A stretch of DNA of 28,868 bases from an uncultured Christensenellaceae bacterium (GTDB lineage: Bacteria > Bacillota > Clostridia > Christensenellales > CAG-138), in NCBI GenBank assembly GCA_902475645.1, contig CABSAH010000003.1:1-28868 (forward strand). Direction: 5' to 3'. The translations under genes and the position numbers were made by a program. Positions 7,943-16,202 of the stretch are shown here, in pieces. The stretch's first letter is position 1. Every line of letters begins with the position of its first letter. A model generated the notes under the pieces. That model saw nothing but the letters and a program-made list of their open reading frames with translations. It was not told the origin of the DNA and made no database searches.

Positions 7943-8626
7943 CTACTTAGCCGTTTCAAATTTATACCCAACACCCCAAACGGTTTTAATTTCCCATTCG
8001 GGTCTTTCGCCTATCTTTTCGCGTATGCGCTTTATGTGAACGTCAACCGTGCGCGAATCGCCGAAGAAATCGAACCCCCAAACCTGCTCAAGCAGCTGTT
8101 CGCGCGTAAAAACCTTGCCCTCGCGCGAAGCCAAAAAGAACAGCAGCTCTATTTCCTTGGGCGGCATATCAAGCTGCCTTCCGTCAAGCGTTACAGTATA
8201 GTTATCAAGCGATATTGCAAGGCCGGGGAATCGCAGCTCCTTTTCGTCCCCCGGAACGGCGCTGCGCCTTAAAACGGCCTTTATGCGCGCAAGCAGCTCC
8301 TTGGCTTCAAAGGGCTTTGGAATATAATCATCCGCGCCGAGCTCAAGCCCCTGTATCCTGTCAAGCGTATCACCCTTGGCAGTAAGCATTATTACCGGAA
8401 CAGTGCTTTCGCTGCGAAGCTTTTCAAGCACGGTCCAGCCGTCTATGCCCGGCAGCATAACATCCAGCAGAACAAGCGCGGGCTTAACGCTGCGGAAAGC
8501 GTCTATCGCCGTGTCCCCGCGCGTGCAGGTTGCTACCGTATAGCCCTCTTTTTTAAGGTACATTTCTATTATAGCCAGTATGTTGGTATCGTCATCAACT
8601 ACCAATATAACGTTATTGTTTTCCAT
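7943..8626 (-). CDS. OmpR/PhoB-family response regulator
   Basis: The 227-residue protein has a receiver domain (about 1-120) and a winged-helix DNA-binding domain (about 130-225). Receiver residues are in place: acidic pocket Asp11-Asp13, phosphorylated Asp55 (LLDVMLPG), Thr82 and Lys104 (YIPKPF). The C-terminal half shows the OmpR signature with SRTVDVHIKRIREKIG and the final GVGYKF. ATG at 8626 follows GGGAGG. It is the first gene of the regulator-kinase-htrA operon. Closest by appearance to PhoP/PhoB-like regulators, but the exact subfamily is not resolved. Confidence 0.96.
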   Translation of the reverse strand: MENNNVILVVDDDTNILAIIEMYLKKEGYTVATCTRGDTAIDAFRSVKPALVLLDVMLPGIDGWTVLEKLRSESTVPVIMLTAKGDTLDRIQGLELGADDYIPKPFEAKELLARIKAVLRRSAVPGDEKELRFPGLAISLDNYTVTLDGRQLDMPPKEIELLFFLASREGKVFTREQLLEQVWGFDFFGDSRTVDVHIKRIREKIGERPEWEIKTVWGVGYKFETAK

Positions 8627-8649
8627 GATTGCCTCCCTTTGCCTATTGA

Positions 8650-8663
8650 CGGCATAAATGCCG
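8650..8663. repeat. Short inverted repeat in the response-regulator leader
   Basis: CGGCAT and ATGCCG flank two A bases, forming a 14-base palindrome-like element between the putative promoter and the regulator start. It could be a small leader hairpin or a binding site for a dimeric protein. Nothing else supports either. Confidence 0.3.
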
Positions 8664-8692
8664 CCACGATAGGTATAATAATAGCATCAATT

Positions 8693-8709
8693 TGTGAACA
8701 TGGTATGAA
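8693..8709 (-). promoter_or_regulatory. Tandem TTCAYA half-sites upstream of the response regulator
   Basis: On the minus strand TTCATA (8709-8704) and TTCACA (8698-8693) repeat with an 11-base period, separated by 5 bases. Established PhoP and PhoB boxes of OmpR-family regulators use half-sites of this form and spacing. TATTAT and TATACC lie a short distance downstream as -10 candidates, and no good -35 is present, as expected for activator-dependent promoters. The inferred role is autoregulation by the adjacent regulator. Confidence 0.4.
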
Positions 8710-8733
8710 TATGGACAAATTGCCCTAATTTAT

Positions 8734-11094
8734 TTACTTTTTAAGCGTAACTACCGTAACCCCGGCGTCCCCTTCGCCGTAATTGCCCATGCGGTAGCCC
8801 TTAACGAGCGGATGGCGCTTCAAAAAGGCCTGTATACCCGTTCTGAGTGCGCCCGTCCCCTTGCCGTGTATTATGTTCACTTCGCTAAGACCGGCATTGT
8901 AGGCATCGTCAAGGTATCTGTCAACTATTATATTGGCTTCGTCCACAAGCATTCCGCGCACGTCCAGCTCAAGCCCTACCTGCCTGCCCGCGCCTAAGCC
9001 CACCTTGCCGGATGATGGCGCGACGGCTTTCTTTTCTTCAATGAGCCGTATATCCTTTAGCTTTACGTTCAGCTTCATAACGCCCGCCTGCACTGTTACC
9101 TCGCCTCTTGCATCGGGAGCGGACAATACGGTTGCCTTCTGGTCAAGCGTAACTATGTTTACGGTGTCCCCCGCGCGCACGGTCTTAGGCGGCTTTGAAT
9201 CATCCGCCTTCTTTATTATGGCTTCTTTTTCATTCGCGGCGGATTCGGCTGCCCTCAGCGTATCGCGTGCGGATTGTATGGCTCTGTCTGCGGCGCTTCG
9301 GTCGATATCCTTTATGGAGCGAATTTCTGCTATAAGCTTTTCCATTTCGCGCTTTGTATCGGCCACTATGCGCTTTGCGTCCTCCTTCGCCTTGGCCTGC
9401 AAGCGGCTCCTGTCCTCTTCTAACTTCCTGCGTTCATGCTCGGCGTCGGCACGCAGCTTTTCAAGCTCCGCACGCGCCTCCTCCGCCATCTTGCGCTCCT
9501 CCTCGGCAATGCGGTGCTGTGACTGTGCGCTTGAAATAATGTCCTCAAAGCGGACGTCCTCGCCCTTTAAGAAGCTTTTTGCCTTATCTATAATGCCGCC
9601 GGGCAAACCGAGACGCGAAGATATTTCAAACGCATTGGATTTGCCGGGAATGCCTATATAAAGTTTGTACGTTGGGCAAAGGCGATCCACGTCAAACTCC
9701 ATGGAGGCGTTCTCCATCCCTTCATGCGTCATGGCAAACGCCTTTATTTCGCTGTAATGCGTTGTGGATACGCATATGCAGCGGCGGTCGTTAAGCTCCT
9801 CCAGTATGCTCATTGCAAGCGCCGCACCCTCGATTGGGTCAGTACCCGCGCCAAGCTCATCCAGCAGCACAAGCGAATTCTCATCCGCCTTATCAAGTAT
9901 GCCGACAATGTTCTTCATGTGCGAAGAAAAGGTTGAAAGCGACTGTTCGATGGATTGCTCATCGCCTATATCCGCATAAATATTCTCAAATACAGGAAAC
10001 TCGCTACCCTCGTTTGCGGGAACGAATATGCCGCTTTGCACCATGAGTGCAAAAAGTCCTACTATTTTAAGCGTAACGGTTTTGCCACCCGTATTCGGGC
10101 CGGTAATTATCAGCGAACGGTAATCTTTACCTATCCATATATCTATTGGCACCACCCTGTCCGCAGGGATAAGCGGATGGCGGCCGCGAACTATGCGAAC
10201 ATAGTTATTGCGGTTAAGCCGCGGCATAACGGCGTTCAGCTCGCGCGAAAGCCGCGCCCTTGCAAACACAAGGTCTATCCGCCCCATTATGTTCAAATCC
10301 TCGCGTATTTCGGCGGCATACGGGGCAAGCATGGCGGTAAGCTCCGTAAGTATGCGCTCTATCTCGTCCGCCTCTTCCGCAAGCAGCTTTTTATATTCAT
10401 TGCCAAGCTCAACCACTGCCGAAGGCTCGATAAACAGCGTTGCGCCGCTGCCGCTTTGGTCATGTATAAGCCCCGGCACCTGTTGGCGGTACTCCTGCTT
10501 TACGGGGATTACAAAGCGGCCGTTGCGTATTGTTATAATAGGCTCCTGAAGATATTTTTGATATGCCGTGGAGCGTATCATGCTGTTCAGCTTTTCGCGC
10601 ACTTTTTCATTTGCAATGCGCATGGAGCGGCGTATGCGCGCAAGCGCGGGCGATGCGCCGTCAAATATCTCGTCCTCATTTATTATGCAGCGGTTTATCT
10701 CCTCCTCCGCGCTTCTGTGGGTAACAAGCAGGCTTGCAAGGTTATAAAGATAGCTTTCCTGCCCAACCTCTTTGCTAAGCACGTCCTTTGCTATTCGCGC
10801 CGCTTTAAGGCAGCTTGCTATGCCTAACAGCTCACCTGTTGAAAGGAACAGCGCCGCATGCATACGCTCAAGGCAATGCCGCATATCGGGAAAATCATCC
10901 ACGGGCGAACGCCCTGTTTTGTATAAAAGCGTTTCGGCCTCCGCCGTAAGCTTCAATTCGCGCTCCACCGTGTCAAACTCGCCGGAAGGCTCCATGCCGT
11001 CAACAAGCTCGCGCGAAACGCAGCATGATGCGCGCTCCCTGAGCATAGTAAGTATTTTATCGTATTCAAGTGTTTTAAGAACTCTTTTATCCAT
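8734..11094 (-). CDS. mutS2: MutS2 ATPase with C-terminal Smr domain
   Basis: MutS2 is a MutS-like ATPase without the mismatch-recognition domain. In different bacteria it has been linked to suppression of recombination and to rescue of collided ribosomes. Of 786 residues, an N-terminal helical core (about 1-300) precedes the ATPase, which has Walker A TGPNTGGKT (331-339) and Walker B LVLLDELGAGTDP with DE at 412-413. A long Glu/Arg/Lys coiled coil follows, then an Smr domain at the end with LDVRGM and HGKGTGALR. ATG at 11094 gives the usual start MDKRVLKTLEYDKI and has GGAG at a spacing of 7. An in-frame start at 11157 would lie inside the zapA terminator and is rejected. Confidence 0.97.
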   Translation of the reverse strand: MDKRVLKTLEYDKILTMLRERASCCVSRELVDGMEPSGEFDTVERELKLTAEAETLLYKTGRSPVDDFPDMRHCLERMHAALFLSTGELLGIASCLKAARIAKDVLSKEVGQESYLYNLASLLVTHRSAEEEINRCIINEDEIFDGASPALARIRRSMRIANEKVREKLNSMIRSTAYQKYLQEPIITIRNGRFVIPVKQEYRQQVPGLIHDQSGSGATLFIEPSAVVELGNEYKKLLAEEADEIERILTELTAMLAPYAAEIREDLNIMGRIDLVFARARLSRELNAVMPRLNRNNYVRIVRGRHPLIPADRVVPIDIWIGKDYRSLIITGPNTGGKTVTLKIVGLFALMVQSGIFVPANEGSEFPVFENIYADIGDEQSIEQSLSTFSSHMKNIVGILDKADENSLVLLDELGAGTDPIEGAALAMSILEELNDRRCICVSTTHYSEIKAFAMTHEGMENASMEFDVDRLCPTYKLYIGIPGKSNAFEISSRLGLPGGIIDKAKSFLKGEDVRFEDIISSAQSQHRIAEEERKMAEEARAELEKLRADAEHERRKLEEDRSRLQAKAKEDAKRIVADTKREMEKLIAEIRSIKDIDRSAADRAIQSARDTLRAAESAANEKEAIIKKADDSKPPKTVRAGDTVNIVTLDQKATVLSAPDARGEVTVQAGVMKLNVKLKDIRLIEEKKAVAPSSGKVGLGAGRQVGLELDVRGMLVDEANIIVDRYLDDAYNAGLSEVNIIHGKGTGALRTGIQAFLKRHPLVKGYRMGNYGEGDAGVTVVTLKK

Positions 11095-11137
11095 TATTTG
11101 CTCCGTTTTTTTATCGTTGCCGCAGCGTATTGAGCAT

Positions 11138-11171
11138 AAAAAAAGCGACCGAAACAAAACGCTCCGGCCGC
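11138..11171 (-). terminator. Intrinsic terminator after zapA
   Basis: On the minus strand GCGGCCG (11171-11165) pairs with CGGTCGC (11151-11145) through one G-U wobble. The loop is 13 bases, and seven T bases follow (11144-11138). It stands between the zapA stop (11227) and the mutS2 start (11094), separating the two transcripts. Confidence 0.7.
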
Positions 11172-11226
11172 GCTAAATAATTCATGGTCATAAGTTGCGG
11201 TGAATATTATCCGATATGCGCCCCTT

Positions 11227-11550
11227 TTAATGTGTGCCGATTTCCTGCTTGGCGGCAAAAGGACGCTTTACGGGCGCCGAAGCGCCGCTGCGCTTCGGCA
11301 TTTCCCTAAGGTCGGATATGCGCTGATCCAGCGCTTCATAATCGCTGCGCAGCTTGGTAAGCTCGTCCGCCATGTTCAGCGCCGCAAGCAGCACGCAGTT
11401 ACCCGTGCTGAGCATGGGGTATGTACGCTTTACCTCATCCACCTTTGAATTTACCATTTCGGCCAGTGAATCCATATACTGCTGGCTTTCATCGCCGGTA
11501 AGCTTAAATTCCATTCCGGCTATGCGCACGATAGTGCGGTTGTTATCCAT
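11227..11550 (-). CDS. zapA: Cell division protein ZapA
   Basis: ZapA binds FtsZ and promotes bundling of filaments at the division site. The 107-residue protein begins MDNNRTIVRIAGMEFKLTG, the typical N-terminal beta domain. A long helix follows, with MDSLAEMVNSKVDEV and VLLAALNMADELTKLRSDYE, which forms the coiled-coil dimer. The last ~25 residues are a basic, low-complexity tail. Start ATG 11550 has GAGGTG at a spacing of 8. It stands alone between a consensus promoter and a terminator, directly upstream of mutS2, a neighbour pair also common in other Clostridia. Confidence 0.93.
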   Translation of the reverse strand: MDNNRTIVRIAGMEFKLTGDESQQYMDSLAEMVNSKVDEVKRTYPMLSTGNCVLLAALNMADELTKLRSDYEALDQRISDLREMPKRSGASAPVKRPFAAKQEIGTH

Positions 11551-11570
11551 AGATGCAACACCTCGTTTAT

Positions 11571-11599
11571 ATTATACAATGTGTTGTAGCAACTTTCAA
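11571..11599 (-). promoter_or_regulatory. Consensus sigma-A promoter for zapA
   Basis: On the minus strand TTGAAA (11599-11594) and a perfect TATAAT (11576-11571) are separated by exactly 17 bases. Transcription would begin near 11564, giving a leader of about 14 bases with the GAGGTG site. It lies in the spacer after the stop of the preceding gene (11636). Confidence 0.85.
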
Positions 11600-11635
11600 C
11601 CTTTTTCATCTACATATTGTATATTTTGGCTGATT

Positions 11636-12352
11636 TTATTCGGCCTGACCGTTTTGTGCAATGTTTATTACAACGCTTTTTTCGGCCTTTGGGCCGGATG
11701 TGTAGATTCTGAAATTCATATCCATTTCCTTGAACGAATTTACCTTACCGCCTTCTTCTGCCGTTACCGCAGCGCTGTGCAGCATATTCAATGCGGTGTC
11801 GATGCCGTTTGTGCCGCCGTTTATTGCGCCGAGCAAGGCATTTAGCATTATGCGCACCTCGCGGCAATGCGCGTTGTAGTCTTCGCACTCCTTTGAAAAT
11901 ATATATTGCTCTATCGGGCTAAGGCTGCCCTTAGGCTCAACGGGTTCATTTTGCGCGGCATATTGAACGGTGATGCTGTTGAATACTCCGCCGCTGCTCA
12001 TAAATTCAATAGCTATGCTCAGCGAATCGGAGGTTATTATGTATTCCTGCTTACCCGCGTCCGCATAAATGCTCTGCGCTTTACTATTGGGCCAGTTGGC
12101 CGATATTCCTTCCGTTACGGTTTCGGGGTCAAAATCGGTGTCGGCTTCCATGCTGTCACTGTCGTTTTCGCCTATTACCGTGTATTCACCGTAATCGGAG
12201 CTGTTTTTACTCAAGCCAAGCGAAGCAAGCACGTTAGCGCCTTTATCCGTCATAAGGAACAGTATTATGCCAATCAGCACAATGCATAGCGTAAGCAGTA
12301 TATTTGCGCGCTTTTCCTTTGCGGCGCTGTCGCTTGGTTGTCGCTTATCCAT
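11636..12352 (-). CDS. Unrecognised single-pass membrane protein
   Basis: I do not recognise this 238-residue protein. A short, charged N terminus (residues 1-17) is followed by one membrane segment (about 18-36, ILLTLCIVLIGIILFLM), so the remaining ~200 residues should lie outside the cell. The next stretch (about 50-80) is acidic and Ser/Thr/Asp-rich. After it comes a mixed alpha/beta domain with two Cys residues near 155-165 (ECEDYNAHC) and a small-residue loop GAINGGTNGID. No enzyme motif is seen. The start overlaps the rluD stop by 8 bases (ATGGATAA), which couples translation. It is the last gene of the long run, just before the zapA promoter. Confidence 0.85.
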   Translation of the reverse strand: MDKRQPSDSAAKEKRANILLTLCIVLIGIILFLMTDKGANVLASLGLSKNSSDYGEYTVIGENDSDSMEADTDFDPETVTEGISANWPNSKAQSIYADAGKQEYIITSDSLSIAIEFMSSGGVFNSITVQYAAQNEPVEPKGSLSPIEQYIFSKECEDYNAHCREVRIMLNALLGAINGGTNGIDTALNMLHSAAVTAEEGGKVNSFKEMDMNFRIYTSGPKAEKSVVINIAQNGQAE

Positions 12353-13337
12353 CGAAACATGCCCCGTCTATAAGACCGTCTATATCAATGCTGTCATCAT
12401 GACCGGCTTTTTTAAGCGCAAGCATGAACCATTCCGGTATGGGTGCGCGGAATGTGAGCGTTTCTCCCGTTGACGGATGCCTTAGCGTAAGCCGCGCGGC
12501 GTGGAGCGCCTGCCCATCTAGCCCAAGGCTGTTCCTTTCAGACCCGTATATATTATCTCCCGCGACGGGATGCTTTATATGCGCCATATGCACCCTTATT
12601 TGGTGCGTGCGCCCCGTTTCAAGCTTAGCGGCAATAAGCGTATAATTGCCAAGCCTTTCAAGCACCGCAAAGCGGGTTATCGCGCTGCGCCCATCCGCTC
12701 GGACGGCCATCTTTTTCCTGTCTGTCTTATGGCGGCCTATCGGCGCGTCTACCGTGCCGCGGTCTTCTTTTATATTTCCGTTTACAAGCGATAGATATAT
12801 TCTGCCCGCCTCATGCGTTTTCATCTGCGCGGCAAGGCTCCTGTGCGCATTGTCGTTTTTTGCAATAACTATAAGGCCGGATGTAAGCTTGTCTATCCTG
12901 TGTACTATGCCCGGGCGCAATTCGCCGCCTATGCCGGAAAGGTCTTTTATATGGTACATAATGGCGTTCACGAGCGTACCTGTTTCGTTCCCCGGCGCAG
13001 GATGAACAACCATGCCCTTGGGCTTATCTATAACGGCAATGTCGCTGTCCTCATATACAATCGATATGGGTATATCCTCCGCTGCAAGCTCTGTGCTTGC
13101 GGGCAGGGCAATGAAAAGCTCAACATCGTCTCCCGCTTTCAGCTTCGCTCCTGCTTTGGTTTCCTCCTTGCCGTTTACGCTTGCTTCGCCTTCGTCTATA
13201 AGCCGCCTTACATACGAGCGTGTTTCCCCGCAGACAGACGATAGGAATACGTCCAGCCGTTCGCCTCCCGCTGCCGTTGCCCTTACCGTGCGCCCGTGCT
13301 CGCCGTATTCAATTGTGGGCATATTGGGCTGCTCCAT
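12345..13337 (-). CDS. rluD: RluA-family 23S rRNA pseudouridine synthase (RluD-like)
   Basis: Members of this family convert uridines in 23S rRNA (helix 69 for RluD) to pseudouridine. The 330-residue protein has an N-terminal S4 RNA-binding domain (about 25-85, with VRRLIDEGEASVNG) and the catalytic domain from about 90. The catalytic Asp149 lies in GIVHRIDKLTSGL; the position that is often Asp after Lys is Leu here. The motif GRTHQIRVHMAH follows at about 242-253. ATG 13337 has a weak AAGGAA site that overlaps the lspA end. A second ATG at residue 6, with GGAG, is a possible alternative. Target positions cannot be told from the sequence. Confidence 0.93.
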   Translation of the reverse strand: MEQPNMPTIEYGEHGRTVRATAAGGERLDVFLSSVCGETRSYVRRLIDEGEASVNGKEETKAGAKLKAGDDVELFIALPASTELAAEDIPISIVYEDSDIAVIDKPKGMVVHPAPGNETGTLVNAIMYHIKDLSGIGGELRPGIVHRIDKLTSGLIVIAKNDNAHRSLAAQMKTHEAGRIYLSLVNGNIKEDRGTVDAPIGRHKTDRKKMAVRADGRSAITRFAVLERLGNYTLIAAKLETGRTHQIRVHMAHIKHPVAGDNIYGSERNSLGLDGQALHAARLTLRHPSTGETLTFRAPIPEWFMLALKKAGHDDSIDIDGLIDGACFDG

Positions 13338-13343
13338 TGCGGT

Positions 13344-13847
13344 TTATTCCTTTTCTTCGCCGTTATTGCCTGCATTCTTTTTGTCAAAGCTTTCGGCAAA
13401 TGCTTTTCCCTTAAAGAACAGCAGATCTATTATCAATATTGCCGCGCCTACGCAGATCGCACTGTCCGCCACATTAAACACGGGGAAGTCAATAAGCTCA
13501 AAATAGAGCATATCGCGTACATAGCCCAATGCCACGCGGTCAATGAAATTGCCGAGCGCACCGGCAAATATCAATGCAAGCGATACTCGCATGGCCGTAT
13601 GCATGCGCCCGTATTCCTTTATCATGAAATATAGCATTGCACCGCAGGCTATTATGGTTGCGATTATGAAGAATACTTGGGCGTTTTGCAGCATACCGAA
13701 CGCCGCGCCGCGGTTTTCAACGTATGTTATGGAAAACACGCCCTTTATTATATCTATACCTTCGCCAAGCTTGAGCGCGTTTGCGCAGGCTATTTTGCTC
13801 AACTGGTCTATCGCTATAACTATAAGTATTATTATTATGCTCAGCAT
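13344..13847 (-). CDS. lspA: Lipoprotein signal peptidase (signal peptidase II)
   Basis: LspA is the membrane aspartyl protease that removes signal peptides from prolipoproteins after lipid attachment. The 167-residue protein has four hydrophobic segments. Conserved parts are DQLSK (14-18), NRGAAFG (45-51), and the catalytic aspartates Asp103 in GNFIDRV and Asp128 in FNVADSAI. The tail is charged (EEKE end). Start ATG 13847 has GGGGGA at a spacing of 6. It directly follows a lipoprotein gene, which would be one of its substrates, and is followed by rluD after 6 bases, the common lspA-rluD pair of Firmicutes. Confidence 0.97.
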   Translation of the reverse strand: MLSIIIILIVIAIDQLSKIACANALKLGEGIDIIKGVFSITYVENRGAAFGMLQNAQVFFIIATIIACGAMLYFMIKEYGRMHTAMRVSLALIFAGALGNFIDRVALGYVRDMLYFELIDFPVFNVADSAICVGAAILIIDLLFFKGKAFAESFDKKNAGNNGEEKE

Positions 13848-13903
13848 AGGTTATCCCCCATATGTTTCATCGCTGCTTATTCTATCATGCATTGTTTCTT
13901 CAT

Positions 13904-15544
13904 TCAACGTTCTATATACCAATTTGCGGCATTGTTCAGAAGATCAGGCTCGCGTTCGCTGCCTAAAAGCTTAACCGAAGCGTGGTGTAATATGCTCGAT
14001 AGCCTGAAATACAGCGTTATGAACGGAAGCTGTTCAACAAAGCTCATTTGCAGCGCATCAGCAGCTTCGCGGCAGGCGGCCTCGTCGCGCGCCGTGTTCA
14101 GCGAACGGGCAAGCGCGGCCATGGCGTCGTTCCTGTATCCGCTGTAGTTATATTCGCCGGATGCATCTATATACGGCAGCAAATCGCAGTCCCGCGCCAA
14201 ATTGAAGCCCACAAGCGCAATATCAAATTCCTTATTTTTAAGCATCTTTTCATATTCGCTGTTGCCATCGCCCAATGCAAAGTCGGCTGTGATTATCTCC
14301 ACATGCACGCCTACGGCTTCAAGCTGAGCCGCTATAATGCCCGCTGCGGTTTCGCGCGTTGAATCGGTTGATTTATTTACAAGCAGCTTAAGCTTTAGCT
14401 CGTCATAGCGGCGCGCGTCCTTTTCAAGATAACCGTCGCCGTCCGAATCCTTCCACCCCGCCTGTTCAAAAAGGCTGAGCGCAAGCTCGGTATTGTAATC
14501 ATAAACCTTTGAGCGGCTGTTATAAAGCCAACTGTCCGGAGCAATCGGTACATCGCATGCGCGGGCGCGGTTCATGTAAACATTCGTTATCAGGTTGCCG
14601 CGGTTTATGGCGTAGGCTATGGCTTGGCGCACAAGCAGATCGGATAATTCCGCATTGTCATAATTGAACAGCATTACCTCCGCCGTTTGCGTCATAACGT
14701 CCGTAACGTCGGTTACGCCATCCTCTCGATAGCGCCCTACGGACAGCGAGGATGTGAACACCATGTCCAACTGACCCGCAACGTAGGAAGCAATGGAAAC
14801 ATCGTTGCTGCTCCTTTGATAGAATTCTATTTTCTCTATATAGGGTTCTTCCTTCCACCAGCTTTTGTTTGTTTCAAGCGTTACCTTTTCGCCATATACG
14901 GAAGAAATGTAATATGGTCCCGTACCCGCGCCGTAGCGGGATGTGGACGCGGACGGGTTTTCTATTATAGGGAAATTAAGCGCGTAAAGCGCCGCTATGC
15001 CCTGCTGCTTCATGGTTACAATAACGCTGCCGTCGCTTCCTGCTTCAATGGAATCTATCCTATCGGCAGCATAGGAATAGTATCCGCCCTTTTGCTTTAT
15101 GCGCTCAAACGAATATATAACATCCGCCGCGGTAATGCTGGCTCCCGTATCCTGCCAGCGGGCGGAAGAGCGCAGCTTCATTGTCCAAATAAGCCCCGTT
15201 TCATCGCAGCTCCAGTTTTCGGCTAAGTTGGGCGTTATTATTCCCGCTTGGTCTATTACTACAAGGCTTTCGTATATAAGCGAAAAAAAGCCGAGCATTT
15301 CCTTCGTGTTTACGGAAAGGGGGTCGGATGTATCCGCGTTTTCGGGCATGGCAAGCCTCAACGTGCCGCCGTATACGGGCGCAGGCGCGGGCGTAGGCGC
15401 AAGCAGGGCAGGCGTTGCCGTGGGTTCACCGTCATCAGGCGTAGGTTCGGCGTTTTGATGACCGCCGGCACAGCCGCAAAGCATTAGCATTGCCATGCAT
15501 AGCGCCGAAAACCTTTTTATTCTATCTTCCAAGCTCTTTTTCAT
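13904..15544 (-). CDS. Extracellular solute-binding lipoprotein, oligopeptide-binding (SBP_bac_5) type
   Basis: This is a periplasmic-binding-type lipoprotein of the OppA/DppA family, which captures peptides or similar ligands for an ABC importer. From ATG 15544 it has 546 residues: a basic N region, a hydrophobic stretch and a lipobox LCGC with Cys25, then a Pro/Thr/Ala linker (about 30-58) and the binding domain from YGGTLRLA onward. Typical family stretches include VRQAIAYAINRGNLI. The start overlaps the transglycosylase stop by 23 bases, and no good ribosome site is seen before the ATG. A TTG at 15532 is an alternative. No permease or ATPase genes are adjacent, so the protein is an orphan here. 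The frame extends to 15607, but that start would lack a signal layout. Confidence 0.9.
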   Translation of the reverse strand: MKKSLEDRIKRFSALCMAMLMLCGCAGGHQNAEPTPDDGEPTATPALLAPTPAPAPVYGGTLRLAMPENADTSDPLSVNTKEMLGFFSLIYESLVVIDQAGIITPNLAENWSCDETGLIWTMKLRSSARWQDTGASITAADVIYSFERIKQKGGYYSYAADRIDSIEAGSDGSVIVTMKQQGIAALYALNFPIIENPSASTSRYGAGTGPYYISSVYGEKVTLETNKSWWKEEPYIEKIEFYQRSSNDVSIASYVAGQLDMVFTSSLSVGRYREDGVTDVTDVMTQTAEVMLFNYDNAELSDLLVRQAIAYAINRGNLITNVYMNRARACDVPIAPDSWLYNSRSKVYDYNTELALSLFEQAGWKDSDGDGYLEKDARRYDELKLKLLVNKSTDSTRETAAGIIAAQLEAVGVHVEIITADFALGDGNSEYEKMLKNKEFDIALVGFNLARDCDLLPYIDASGEYNYSGYRNDAMAALARSLNTARDEAACREAADALQMSFVEQLPFITLYFRLSSILHHASVKLLGSEREPDLLNNAANWYIER

Positions 15545-16202
15545 ATAATTCGCTGTATTTCTCCTTTGCGGACAGAACTTTTTCGGCATAGGCGGCCGTT
15601 TCCGCATACGGAATGTTAATAAGCCGTTTGCCGTCGCTGTATTTGGGGTCGTCCAGCCATTTGTCTACATTCCCCGGCCCTGCATTATATGCCGAAAGCA
15701 CCGTTCGCTCCATTCCACCATATTTATCCGATAAATAGCTTAGATACCAGCAGCCGAACCGAATGTTCAGCATGGGCTCTGTCAAGCTTTCTTCGTTGTA
15801 ATCCGATACACTGAGCTTTTTTGCTATCCATTCGCCCGTGGACGGCATTATCTGCATAAGCCCTATTGCGCCCTTTGGGGATACGGCTGATGCACGGTTT
15901 GAGCTTTCCGTATGTATCACCGCCGCAACAAGGCATGGGTCAAGCGAAAATTCCTCAGCACAAGCCAATATTTCTTCGGGGTACATTAGCTTATATGTTT
16001 TCCTTTCAAGCATCCTGCCGCCTATAAAGCTGCCTATTATAAGCAAAACAACCGCCGCAATGCCCAAAAGCGCAGCAATAATGCGCCGTTTGCTTGCTTT
16101 TTTGGCAATATTTGGTTTTCTCCTGCGCTTTATGCCCGCGCCGGAAGGCTTTTTTGCGGCGGTTGAGCGTTGCTTTTTCTTTACGCTTTGCGTTGCGCTC
16201 AT
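15522..16202 (-). CDS. Membrane-anchored lytic transglycosylase (SLT domain)
   Basis: This is a soluble lytic transglycosylase fold enzyme, which cleaves peptidoglycan between MurNAc and GlcNAc with formation of anhydro-MurNAc. The 226-residue protein begins with a very basic cytoplasmic region (1-40, many Lys/Arg), then one membrane anchor (about 41-62), then the SLT domain. Catalytic Glu99 lies in AVIHTESSNR, followed by SPKGAIGLMQIMPST (108-122) and SAYNAGPGNV. The start ATG overlaps the coaE stop as ATGA, and its end overlaps the lipoprotein gene. The polA-coaE-transglycosylase order is frequent in Clostridia. Confidence 0.95.
   Translation of the reverse strand: MSATQSVKKKQRSTAAKKPSGAGIKRRRKPNIAKKASKRRIIAALLGIAAVVLLIIGSFIGGRMLERKTYKLMYPEEILACAEEFSLDPCLVAAVIHTESSNRASAVSPKGAIGLMQIMPSTGEWIAKKLSVSDYNEESLTEPMLNIRFGCWYLSYLSDKYGGMERTVLSAYNAGPGNVDKWLDDPKYSDGKRLINIPYAETAAYAEKVLSAKEKYSELYEKELGR

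Noticed and set aside
9955..10827. 290-codon plus-strand open frame within mutS2
   Set aside because: It is antisense to a well-conserved gene, rich in Tyr/Cys/Arg from reversed codons, and has no ribosome site.
11095..11157. Upstream in-frame start for mutS2 giving 21 extra residues
   Set aside because: The extension lies in the zapA terminator region, has no ribosome site, and the family starts at the later Met.
15545..15607. Upstream start for the binding lipoprotein
   Set aside because: It would put 21 extra charged residues before the signal peptide and lie deep inside the transglycosylase gene.
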